Made by a program: the position numbers and the translations under genes
Shown: positions 10,861-17,837 of the stretch, in pieces
Numbering within the stretch: position 1 is the stretch's first letter
Layout: the number at the start of each line of letters is the position of its first letter
Notes under the pieces: model-generated
Told to the model about the DNA's origin: nothing
What the model saw: the letters and a program-made list of their open reading frames with translations, nothing else
Databases searched by the model: none
DNA from: an uncultured Gammaproteobacteria bacterium
Lineage (GTDB): Bacteria; Pseudomonadota; Gammaproteobacteria; CAISUE01
Reading direction: 5' to 3'
Assembly (NCBI GenBank): GCA_903888615.1
Contig: CAISUE010000037.1
Location: 1-41,761 of the forward strand
DNA length: 41,761 bases

Positions 10861-11316
10861 TTACAATCCCAACATGGTTTTAACCTGGGCACTAACTTTG
10901 CTGGCATCGGCCCGGCCTTGAATTTGTGGCTTTAACAGCGCCATTACTTTTCCCATAGCTGCCATGTTTTTTTCTTCTATGCTAGCTAATGCAGCGTGTA
11001 TCAAGGCTTGAATTTCAATATCGGTTAACGCTTGTGGTAAAAATTCTTGAATAATGATAATTTCAGCAGCTTCTTTGGTTGCTAAATCCACGCGATTACC
11101 AGCGGTAAATTGGTCGATTGAATCACGCCGTTGTTTGATCATTTTATCCATGATCGCTAAGACTTCTACATCGGTTAAGCCACTGTCACGTTTACCTTGA
11201 TCAACTTCAGCTTGCATAACACTCGCTTGAATCAAGCGGATTACTTCTAAACGGTTTTTTTCTTTGGCGCGCATAGCATTTTTCATGGCGTCAGTCAGGG
11301 TAGCTTTAAGACTCAT
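10861..11316 (-). CDS. yqeY: GatB/YqeY domain protein
   Basis: This 151-residue protein has the YqeY wording throughout: MKNAMRAKEKNRLEVIRLI at the N-terminus, IMDKMIKQRRDSIDQF in the middle and QGRADASKVSAQVKTML at the end. It is a helical domain related to the tail of the GatB amidotransferase subunit. Its exact role is not settled, though a link to tRNA-dependent amidation has been proposed from the shared domain. Placement between rpsU and dnaG recurs in many proteobacteria. The gap to rpsU (11317-11417) holds a strong hairpin that may set the level of the downstream genes. Confidence 0.93.
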   Translation of the reverse strand: MSLKATLTDAMKNAMRAKEKNRLEVIRLIQASVMQAEVDQGKRDSGLTDVEVLAIMDKMIKQRRDSIDQFTAGNRVDLATKEAAEIIIIQEFLPQALTDIEIQALIHAALASIEEKNMAAMGKVMALLKPQIQGRADASKVSAQVKTMLGL

Positions 11317-11360
11317 GGGCAGGTACTCTTAAGATAAGGAAGATAAGGAATTGGCATAAA

Positions 11361-11394
11361 CACCAAAACCGGAAACAAGTCTCCGGTTTTGGTG
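11361..11394 (-). terminator. Hairpin between rpsU and yqeY (attenuator, terminator or RNA-processing site)
   Basis: There is a perfect 13-base stem (11361-11373 against 11382-11394) around an eight-base loop, with CACCAAAACCGGA on the plus strand. On the transcribed (minus) strand the second arm contains TTTT and is followed by only TTT, so it is a weak intrinsic terminator at best. In E. coli a partial terminator lies between rpsU and dnaG and lets the small ribosomal protein be made in excess; this hairpin sits in the equivalent place. Confidence 0.65.
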
Positions 11395-11417
11395 AGTATA
11401 ACGTGATGTTCTAACGA

Positions 11418-11633
11418 TTAATAATTACGTTGACGAACGGGGTTATCACGCAACATTTTTTTGTGAGCACGTTTGATCGCAGCCGCTTTACAGCGTTTCC
11501 GACCGGTAGTGGGTTTTTCATACTCTTTACGACTTCTCAATTCTTGAATGAGACCGTCTTTTTCGCATGCACGTTTGAAGCGGCGTAACGCTGCTTCCGG
11601 TGATTCACCTTCACGAACCTTGATATTTGGCAT
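11418..11633 (-). CDS. rpsU: Small ribosomal subunit protein bS21
   Basis: This is a 71-residue, very basic protein that matches bS21 along its whole length: [19 protein letters not shown] at the start and RNY at the end. bS21 joins the 30S platform near the 3' end of 16S rRNA and helps start translation. A very strong ribosome site (GGGGGTG) lies about eight bases before the ATG, and a well-formed promoter lies about 100 bases upstream. It is the first gene of the rpsU-yqeY-dnaG-parE string. Confidence 0.97.
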   Translation of the reverse strand: MPNIKVREGESPEAALRRFKRACEKDGLIQELRSRKEYEKPTTGRKRCKAAAIKRAHKKMLRDNPVRQRNY

Positions 11634-11730
11634 TGGTATTCACCCCCTTTTCGCGCCGTTACACTCAAACCGATACTTTGGGAGAGATAGATATTCATAG
11701 CAATACACAGTCTATCGCTTTAATCGTAGC

Positions 11731-11759
11731 ATTATAGCGTGATTGGCAACACAGAGCAA
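11731..11759 (-). promoter_or_regulatory. Sigma70-type promoter of the rpsU operon
   Basis: On the minus strand the -35 box TTGCTC (11754-11759) is separated by exactly 17 bases from a perfect TATAAT -10 box (11731-11736). Transcription would start near 11724 and give a leader of about 90 bases before rpsU. The match is the best promoter-like sequence found in the window and fits the high demand for bS21. Confidence 0.75.
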
Positions 11760-11776
11760 GGCGCGCTCAAACAATC

Positions 11777-12001
11777 TCAAGCGCTTTTGTTATGCTCAAG
11801 TTTGGATTCTGCGGCATTGAACACTTGCGCAGCAAGTTCACGATGTTGGTAAGCAAAAATTAACGTATGGATCGCCATTACAGCAAACGCGGCAGGAAAA
11901 TTACCTGTGACCACGGCGGCGATTTCTAAGGCTAACAACACCGCTTGTTGCATCGATTCTAGCGATTCTTTCTTGGCATGAAAAAACTGACTTTCCATCA
12001 T
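11777..12001 (-). CDS. Small membrane-hairpin protein, unknown
   Basis: This 74-residue protein has one long hydrophobic stretch (about residues 20-50) broken by NFP, suggesting a membrane hairpin, with charged ends. The start overlaps the TGA of the upstream gene (ATGATG) and has a strong GGAG site seven bases before it, so it is clearly translated and coupled. Its core (IAAVVTGNFPAAFAVMAI) resembles the core of the protein encoded just upstream (12375-11998) and, less closely, a hairpin of the first gene of this operon. I do not recognise the family; a toxin, immunity or host-directed membrane protein are all open. Confidence 0.6.
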   Translation of the reverse strand: MMESQFFHAKKESLESMQQAVLLALEIAAVVTGNFPAAFAVMAIHTLIFAYQHRELAAQVFNAAESKLEHNKSA

Positions 12002-12375
12002 AAGATCTCCTTAACTTGATTAGCGACGCCTGTCACTGAAAAAGATTCAGCATACACAGCTGGTTTTTGGGGATGCAATGGCGAAATAGCACCTACCCCA
12101 ATTTCATTAGCAACAGCTGGAGGATTTTGCTCATTAGTTGCAACACTTTTATAACCTGAATCTTTCCTACCTACCATAGCTTTAAACCAATACTTAGTGC
12201 CAGAAGCAAGTGCAGACATTTTTGCCCTAACGGGAGGACTTGATAAAGCATTGCTGATAGTAACTGAAGCAAATAATAAAAGCCCTGCTCCAGCAAGGGC
12301 AATCGCCACGGGAGGAAAACATAAACTCGCGACTGCCGCTGCGATTAATAAACTCACTGCTACGATTGTTAACAC
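11998..12375 (-). CDS. Hydrophobic-hairpin protein, unknown; possibly the C-terminal part of the preceding gene
   Basis: This 125-residue frame starts at a GTG with no ribosome site and overlaps the stop of the preceding gene by seven bases. It begins directly with a hydrophobic hairpin (about residues 1-45, with FPP at the turn), followed by a soluble tail rich in Ser, Pro and Asn. A run of seven T on the coding strand (12379-12385) lies just before the overlap. One more T would fuse this frame in phase to the preceding one, giving a single 394-residue protein. The absent ribosome site makes either coupled re-initiation or a frame disruption likely. No family was recognised. Confidence 0.5.
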   Translation of the reverse strand: MLTIVAVSLLIAAAVASLCFPPVAIALAGAGLLLFASVTISNALSSPPVRAKMSALASGTKYWFKAMVGRKDSGYKSVATNEQNPPAVANEIGVGAISPLHPQKPAVYAESFSVTGVANQVKEIL

Positions 12376-13181
12376 ATCAAAAAAAGTGTACGGCGCAATT
12401 CCATCCGTTGTTCATGCAACGTCGTTAATTGACGGCCAATCCGCTTTTTTTTTGCTGTCAATGTAGTGCGCCTGGCTGCATTGATAGTATTATTATTCTT
12501 ACCATTTAATTCACCAATCTCTTCATTAACAACCTGCTCTTCCACCTTCAATGCCTTGATAGCGGCTTTATTTTGCCGATATAAATAACTATTTTTAGCG
12601 AGCCCTGCACCCACAATCCCAAAGAAAACCACAGGCAATGCAAAGGGATTCGATACAGCTAATCCCACTAAAGTTGCTGCAATGGCTAAGCCGAGAATAT
12701 TAAAACCGGTTGCGGATAAATGCAAATGGCGATTCGCCGAATTTTTATCGTTCCAAATACGTCGCAAATCCCACAAACTACGCACCCCATCAACAGCAAA
12801 ATGCACAGGAAACAATACAGATTTCACTAATGTGGCTGCGAGTAATACCGTTTCTTGAATGATGAGGCCGACCCCTAACATTACGGTCCAAGCCAAACGC
12901 ATGGTGGGAGTAACCAAGTAGTGATCGATCGTTTCTTCGATGGGTTGTTTTTTTAAACGTTCAGTATTAGACGTAAAAGTTGTTACCATTCCAACTAATA
13001 AGTCATGAGCAGCATTTAGTTGACTCGAATAATCTCCAGCGCTTCCAACGGCAGCAGGATGGCCTGCGAAGAATACTTCATCAGTGTTTAAATCATATAA
13101 ATTTAGCTCAGCTTTAACCGCTGTCAATTCTGCTTTATAACATATCAATTCGGCTTGATTGTTAATCGCGATTATTGACAT
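12369..13181 (-). CDS. Membrane protein with coiled-coil segments, unknown
   Basis: This 270-residue protein has a soluble N-terminus of about 105 residues, two hydrophobic regions (about 107-145 and 165-200, the second with NPF at its turn) and a charged helical C-terminus (about 205-265) that looks like a coiled coil. Helical stretches with one or two membrane hairpins are common in secreted proteins of Legionella-like bacteria, but nothing here proves secretion. A promoter-like sequence lies about 55 bases upstream (13232-13259). It ends beside a T7 run, after which the next frame takes over. No family was recognised. Confidence 0.65.
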   Translation of the reverse strand: MSIIAINNQAELICYKAELTAVKAELNLYDLNTDEVFFAGHPAAVGSAGDYSSQLNAAHDLLVGMVTTFTSNTERLKKQPIEETIDHYLVTPTMRLAWTVMLGVGLIIQETVLLAATLVKSVLFPVHFAVDGVRSLWDLRRIWNDKNSANRHLHLSATGFNILGLAIAATLVGLAVSNPFALPVVFFGIVGAGLAKNSYLYRQNKAAIKALKVEEQVVNEEIGELNGKNNNTINAARRTTLTAKKKRIGRQLTTLHEQRMELRRTLFLMC

Positions 13182-13231
13182 AACGTATTCCGGTTATTAA
13201 TTAGCAAGGCTGTTAGGCATTTATCGCATGC

Positions 13232-13259
13232 ATTGTAATGAACACGGTGAGTATTTCAA
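13232..13259 (-). promoter_or_regulatory. Candidate promoter of the hairpin-protein operon
   Basis: On the minus strand TTGAAA (13254-13259) and TACAAT (13232-13237) are 16 bases apart, a reasonable sigma70-like pair, about 50 bases before the ATG at 13181. It lies in the 171-base divergent space shared with the plus-strand nucleotidase gene. Confidence 0.45.
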
Positions 13260-13352
13260 GCATTTTGTGTAAAATAGCGACGCTAACCAAAACAATAGGC
13301 GGTTGGCACTTGTAAAGCATTTTAAACGCTTAATTCTCGATGGAAGCCCCCT

Positions 13353-14048
13353 TTGCACACATTAAGTTTATATTATGATTGGATTCTTTTTGATGCCGAT
13401 GACACCTTATTTGCATTCGATGCTTATCGTGGCTTACAACTTATGTTTTCGCGTTATGGCGTAAAATTCACGAAAAAACATTACAAAACGTATCAAGCTA
13501 TCAATAAAGCTTTGTGGCTACACTATCAAAACGGCTTGATGAGTGCCAAAGACCTGCAATGCCAACGTTTTAGAGCGTGGGCTGATCGCTTAAACTGTGC
13601 CGCAGCCGAATTGAATTCCGCTTTTTTAAGTGCGATGGCTGACATTTGCCAACCTTTAGTGGGGGCTTTAAGCCTATTAAATGCACTACAACACCACGTC
13701 AAACTCGGCATTATTACCAATGGCTTTACCGAATTACAACAACAACGGCTTGAACGCACTGGCTTACAAGCGCATTTTGCGTTTATCGTGATTTCAGAAC
13801 AAGTGGGTAGCGCTAAGCCACAGCCCGTTATTTTTGATCATGCTTTACAGTTAATGGGCCAGCCTGCACGCCAGCGCGTGCTGATGGTCGGTGATAATCT
13901 CGAAACCGATATTTTAGGCGGCCTCAATGCCGGCTTTATCACGTGTTGGCTCAACACCCATCATAAACACCCCCCCAAACACATCACGCCCCATCATCAA
14001 GTGACGTGTTTAGCAGAGCTTGAACAATGGCTGCAAAACAAGAAATAA
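13353..14048 (+). CDS. yjjG: HAD-family pyrimidine nucleotidase (YjjG type)
   Basis: This 231-residue haloacid-dehalogenase hydrolase is very close to E. coli YjjG in wording: DWILFDADDTLFAF at the start (nucleophile Asp14, general acid Asp16), GIITNGFTELQQQRLERTGL in the middle (Thr/Asn of motif II), SAKPQP (Lys of motif III) and MVGDNLETDILGG (motif IV). YjjG dephosphorylates nucleoside monophosphates, including non-standard pyrimidine ones, as a house-cleaning step. No ATG lies in frame before the DWILFDAD motif; the TTG at 13353 is the only suitable start. An ATG at 13340 is out of frame by one base across a CCCCC run, so a sequence error at the start cannot be excluded. Confidence 0.88.
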   Translation: MHTLSLYYDWILFDADDTLFAFDAYRGLQLMFSRYGVKFTKKHYKTYQAINKALWLHYQNGLMSAKDLQCQRFRAWADRLNCAAAELNSAFLSAMADICQPLVGALSLLNALQHHVKLGIITNGFTELQQQRLERTGLQAHFAFIVISEQVGSAKPQPVIFDHALQLMGQPARQRVLMVGDNLETDILGGLNAGFITCWLNTHHKHPPKHITPHHQVTCLAELEQWLQNKK

Positions 14049-14154
14049 GCCAATTTATCCATTCAAGCATAAAAAATAGCAGTAGGCAGCAAAGAAAAAG
14101 TAGATTATGCTTAAGGAATTTTGCCGCTGCGCGTGATAACCACTTAAAAACCCT

Positions 14155-15696
14155 ATGACTAAAGCAATTTTCTGGACTCCCCACAAAACATTCACTTACT
14201 GGCCTTATTTCATTGCAGTGATCGCCGGTGGTCTATTGCCACTGGCTTTTTCACCAAGCCATCTCTTTTGGTTAAGCATCGTTTGCCCCGCTGCGCTTAT
14301 TTCACTGTGGCTAAACAGTACCCCTAAAAAAGCCAGTGGTATTGGCTTTCTCTTTGGCTTGAGTTTTTTTGGTGTCGGAACGAGTTGGATTTTTAACAGT
14401 ATTTATGTTTTCGGTAACACCAATCTCTTCATCGCCTTTATCATTACCTTAGCCTTTGTCAGTGTCTTAGCCAGTTTTTTTGCACTCAATGGCTATTTAG
14501 TGCAAAAATACTTCACTTCTTTATCGATCGCTAAAATTCTTTTGGTTTTTCCCAGTTTATGGGTTTTGCTCGAATGGTTGCGCAGTTGGATTCTCACGGG
14601 TTTTCCATGGTTATTACTGGGGCATTCAGCGGTTCCCTCACCCCTTTCTGGGCTGGCGCCGATCATCGGGGTTTACGGTTTAAGTTTTTTTCTTTTAGTT
14701 TTAAGTGGCTTATTGGTTTTAGCGGCTAATCCACGACTCACTAACCCAAAGGGGGATACGGTTAATTGGGCTAAGAGTAACTTAGCTGGCTTTGCATTAT
14801 TAATTCTCATTGCGCTTGCCAATGGCAGCCATTATTTACACTGGACTATAAAAAATTCGGAACTTTTGCGCACCAGTATTGTTCAAGGCAATATCGCTCA
14901 AGAATTACGCTGGAATCCTACCGAAGTACAAGCGATCATTCAGCGTTATCAAAGCCTCAGTCAACCCTTAACGCATTCACAATTAATCGTTTGGCCAGAA
15001 GCCGCCATTCCGTTAACGCCTAATCAAGCACCCCAATTGTATGCGGATTTTACGAAAGTGGCTATGGATCAGCAATCAGCCTTGTTATTAGGTGCCCCTA
15101 TTCAAGTCAATAGCCATTATTACAATGGCGTTCTCGCGCTAGGGATGGGAACAGGTAGGTATTTTAAACGTCACTTAGTCCCTTTTGGTGAATACATACC
15201 CTTTGAACAACAGTTACGCGGTTTAATTGGCTTTTTTAATTTACCCATGTCAGATTTACTGGCCGGTGAACTCACCCAACCCTTAATTACCGTCAAAGGT
15301 ATTCCCGCCGGGGTCTTTGTGTGTTATGAAATTGCTTACAATGCGTTATTACGCCAGGACTTGCCACAGGCGCAATTCCTCGTTACCGTATCGGATGATG
15401 CCTGGTTTGGTCATTCCTTCGCCCCTTGGCAACATTTGCAAATCGCTCAATTTCAAGCAGCGGCTACTTCACGCAGTATGATTTTTGCCAGCAATACTGG
15501 CAGCAGTGCTTTTATTGATGCCAATGGTACGATTGCTTTACGTATTCCACCGGATATTGCCGGCTCAGCAACCTTTGATGTCAGGCCCGAACAAGGCGCC
15601 ACCCCTTGGGTGACGTTAGGGGATAAGCCATTTTTGTGGTTAATGGTGGTATTGCTTGCGTGGGCTTATCGCAGCGATCGTCGAAGCAAACGCTAA
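14155..15696 (+). CDS. lnt: Apolipoprotein N-acyltransferase
   Basis: Lnt adds the third acyl chain to the N-terminal Cys of lipoproteins at the outer face of the inner membrane. The 513-residue length matches E. coli (512). About six to eight membrane helices occupy residues 15-225 and one more lies at the C-terminus. The periplasmic nitrilase-like domain holds the Glu-Lys-Cys triad: E282 in WPEAAIP, K338 shortly before LVPFGEYIP, and C390 in VFVCYEIAY. The customary genomic partner corC/ybeX is absent here; a nucleotidase gene lies upstream and opgG downstream. No clear ribosome site precedes the ATG. Confidence 0.95.
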   Translation: MTKAIFWTPHKTFTYWPYFIAVIAGGLLPLAFSPSHLFWLSIVCPAALISLWLNSTPKKASGIGFLFGLSFFGVGTSWIFNSIYVFGNTNLFIAFIITLAFVSVLASFFALNGYLVQKYFTSLSIAKILLVFPSLWVLLEWLRSWILTGFPWLLLGHSAVPSPLSGLAPIIGVYGLSFFLLVLSGLLVLAANPRLTNPKGDTVNWAKSNLAGFALLILIALANGSHYLHWTIKNSELLRTSIVQGNIAQELRWNPTEVQAIIQRYQSLSQPLTHSQLIVWPEAAIPLTPNQAPQLYADFTKVAMDQQSALLLGAPIQVNSHYYNGVLALGMGTGRYFKRHLVPFGEYIPFEQQLRGLIGFFNLPMSDLLAGELTQPLITVKGIPAGVFVCYEIAYNALLRQDLPQAQFLVTVSDDAWFGHSFAPWQHLQIAQFQAAATSRSMIFASNTGSSAFIDANGTIALRIPPDIAGSATFDVRPEQGATPWVTLGDKPFLWLMVVLLAWAYRSDRRSKR

Positions 15697-15837
15697 CGCG
15701 AGAAACCCACGCGGCGTGTGCAGCGATGTAAATAGATGTTAAAATGATCTGCTTTTAATCCTAAGGTGAGTTAAAAGTACAAGATAGATAATTTAGCCAA
15801 TGAATTTTACCTTTATTTTTTTAAACTACTTATTAAT

Positions 15838-17379
15838 ATGAATAAATCGCTTATCGCTGGGTTACTATTAACACTCTTTGTCGTACCTACGAGTTTAGCT
15901 GCAACAGCAAGCTCTCAGCATTTCTCTTTGACTGAGGTGGAAAAACTCGCCGCCCAGGTAGCCAAAGAACCCTATCAAGCATCCGATACAACGCTTGCCG
16001 ATGAGTTAGCCAATTTAGACTACAGCCACTACGGTGATATTCAATACAAAACTGCTAAAAATATTTGGAAAAACGATGATGTGCCGTTTGAAGTACAATT
16101 ATTTCATCGGGGTTATTTATTCAAAGATAAAGTCCTCATTAATATTGTCGATCATGGCAAAGTCACGCCATTGGCTTACTCGCCCGATTTATTTGATTTT
16201 GGTAAGAACACGTTTTCGACTAAATTATCGCCCAACCTGGGTTTTGCCGGTTTTCGCATTCGTTATTTTTACACAGGTTCTCCCGAAGAAATGAAACTCG
16301 GTGGGACCGAAGTGACCGCCTTTTTAGGGGCGAGTTATTTCAGAGCCGTTGGTGTCAAGCAATCTTTTGGTTTATCGGCGCGAGCTTTAGCGATCGATAC
16401 TGGCTTAGCAAAACCAGAAGAATTCCCTGTATTTAAAGAATTTTGGCTAGAAAAACCTCAAGAAGATGCCACCTGTTTAACGTTTTATGCTTTACTCGAT
16501 AGTCCTTCTGTAGCCGGTGCTTATCGCTTTGTGTTGCATCCTGGCGCAGATTTAACATTTGATGTGACTTCTCATTTGTATTTCCGACACGCGGTCGAAC
16601 GCGTGGGTGTGGCACCGATCACCAGTATGTTTTTAGTCGGCAAAAATAAAGAAGCGTTTGTTGACGATTATCGATCGGAAGTACACGATTCGGATGGCTT
16701 ATTGCTTAAAAATGGTCCTGATGATTACCTATGGCGGCCATTGACTAACTCGAAACAATTATTGTTATCGGTCTTTAAAGCGCCGACGCTGCACGGTTTT
16801 GGTCTCTTACAACGCGAACGGGATGCCAAACAATATCAAGATTTCTTGGATTTTGAGCATCGACCCAGTTTATGGGTAGAGCCTTTAGGCCATTGGGCGC
16901 CTGGTGCAGTGCATTTAATTGAAATACCCAGTGATGCTGAAAAATACGACAATATTGCGGCTTTCTGGGTCCCCGAGGAATTATCTGCTCCGGGTAAAGA
17001 ATTTAATTTTCATTACCGTTTACATTTTCTGTTAACCAGTCCCGCAGGTGATCGCTTAGGGAAAGTGGTCAGTACGCGTATCGGTGGTGCTGGACCAGAC
17101 AGTATGGATCATCACAAACGACGCTTTGTGATCGATTTTCAAGGTGGTAGTTTAACCACATTAAGTGCTAAAGAGCCTTTGATGCCAGACATTTCAACCT
17201 CGGCAGGCAGCATTGATGCTATTCATTTACAACAAGCGCCTAATAAAAAGTTTATGAGGTTAATGTTTGAGTTAAATCCTGACAACAATACCGGCCCCAT
17301 CGAGTTACACGCCACGCTAAAAAAAGGCACCCGAAATGTTACTGAAACATGGCTGTATCAATGGCATCGTGTTAATTAG
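15838..17379 (+). CDS. opgG: Periplasmic glucan biosynthesis protein OpgG (MdoG)
   Basis: OpgG acts in the periplasm on the beta-glucan backbone made by OpgH, producing osmoregulated periplasmic glucans. The 513-residue protein opens with a signal peptide ending PTSLAA, and the mature part begins with the family wording HFSLTEVEKLAAQVAKEPYQ. Other recognisable segments are HRGYLFKDKV, FAGFRIRYF and VEPLGHWAPGAVHLIEIP. Length and motif order match E. coli MdoG (511 residues). A very short upstream frame (15800-15841) ends in an ATGA overlap with this start. The next gene begins two bases after the stop, so the opg genes form an operon. Confidence 0.95.
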   Translation: MNKSLIAGLLLTLFVVPTSLAATASSQHFSLTEVEKLAAQVAKEPYQASDTTLADELANLDYSHYGDIQYKTAKNIWKNDDVPFEVQLFHRGYLFKDKVLINIVDHGKVTPLAYSPDLFDFGKNTFSTKLSPNLGFAGFRIRYFYTGSPEEMKLGGTEVTAFLGASYFRAVGVKQSFGLSARALAIDTGLAKPEEFPVFKEFWLEKPQEDATCLTFYALLDSPSVAGAYRFVLHPGADLTFDVTSHLYFRHAVERVGVAPITSMFLVGKNKEAFVDDYRSEVHDSDGLLLKNGPDDYLWRPLTNSKQLLLSVFKAPTLHGFGLLQRERDAKQYQDFLDFEHRPSLWVEPLGHWAPGAVHLIEIPSDAEKYDNIAAFWVPEELSAPGKEFNFHYRLHFLLTSPAGDRLGKVVSTRIGGAGPDSMDHHKRRFVIDFQGGSLTTLSAKEPLMPDISTSAGSIDAIHLQQAPNKKFMRLMFELNPDNNTGPIELHATLKKGTRNVTETWLYQWHRVN

Positions 17380-17381
17380 CT

Positions 17382-17837
17382 ATGATTAACCACAACCGAG
17401 CATTTAAGACGCTCTTATTACAGCGCTTAAATACGTTTTTGATCGCGCTGGGGCTTGCTGGTGAAGGCTTACGTCACCAATTAGCACAGCGGTGTTTAAT
17501 GCACTTAAGCTTCGTGTTACCCGAAGTCGATCAGGCAACAGCCACTCGCATCGCGTTAAACCAAGTGCAGCATTTTTTTGATCATGCTTTGGCGACACAC
17601 ATGGGCCTAGATGTTAGCGAAAACCGTAATCAACTCACGGTTTTTCGCGCCCAACTCTTGCATCAAAAAATTCATACCGATTTTTTATTTAGCACCGATA
17701 CGATAAATTGTCCCAGTTTGACGCTAACGCATGAAATCGCCATTCCACCTGAATCACCCCTGGCTATGCCTAAACAAACGTTGGCATTTGCCTTTAGGGC
17801 AAACTCTACGACTGTCGAAATAACCCATCATGACTAA
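17382..17837 (+). CDS. Unknown protein encoded between opgG and opgH
   Basis: This 151-residue protein is encoded two bases after opgG and overlaps the start of opgH by eight bases (ATGACTAA), so it is an integral part of the operon. It is soluble, with no signal peptide or membrane helix. The N-terminal half looks helical (about residues 5-80) and the C-terminal half looks like beta strands. No catalytic motif or known family was recognised. In enterobacteria opgG and opgH are directly adjacent, so this gene is an addition. By position it may act with OpgH at the cytoplasmic face, for example as a subunit or regulator; that is inference only. Confidence 0.7.
   Translation: MINHNRAFKTLLLQRLNTFLIALGLAGEGLRHQLAQRCLMHLSFVLPEVDQATATRIALNQVQHFFDHALATHMGLDVSENRNQLTVFRAQLLHQKIHTDFLFSTDTINCPSLTLTHEIAIPPESPLAMPKQTLAFAFRANSTTVEITHHD

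Noticed and set aside
11760-11776. Weak inverted repeat GCGCT/AGCGC after the 74-residue gene as terminator
   Set aside because: The stem is only five bases and no T run follows; it also overlaps the -35 side of the rpsU promoter region.
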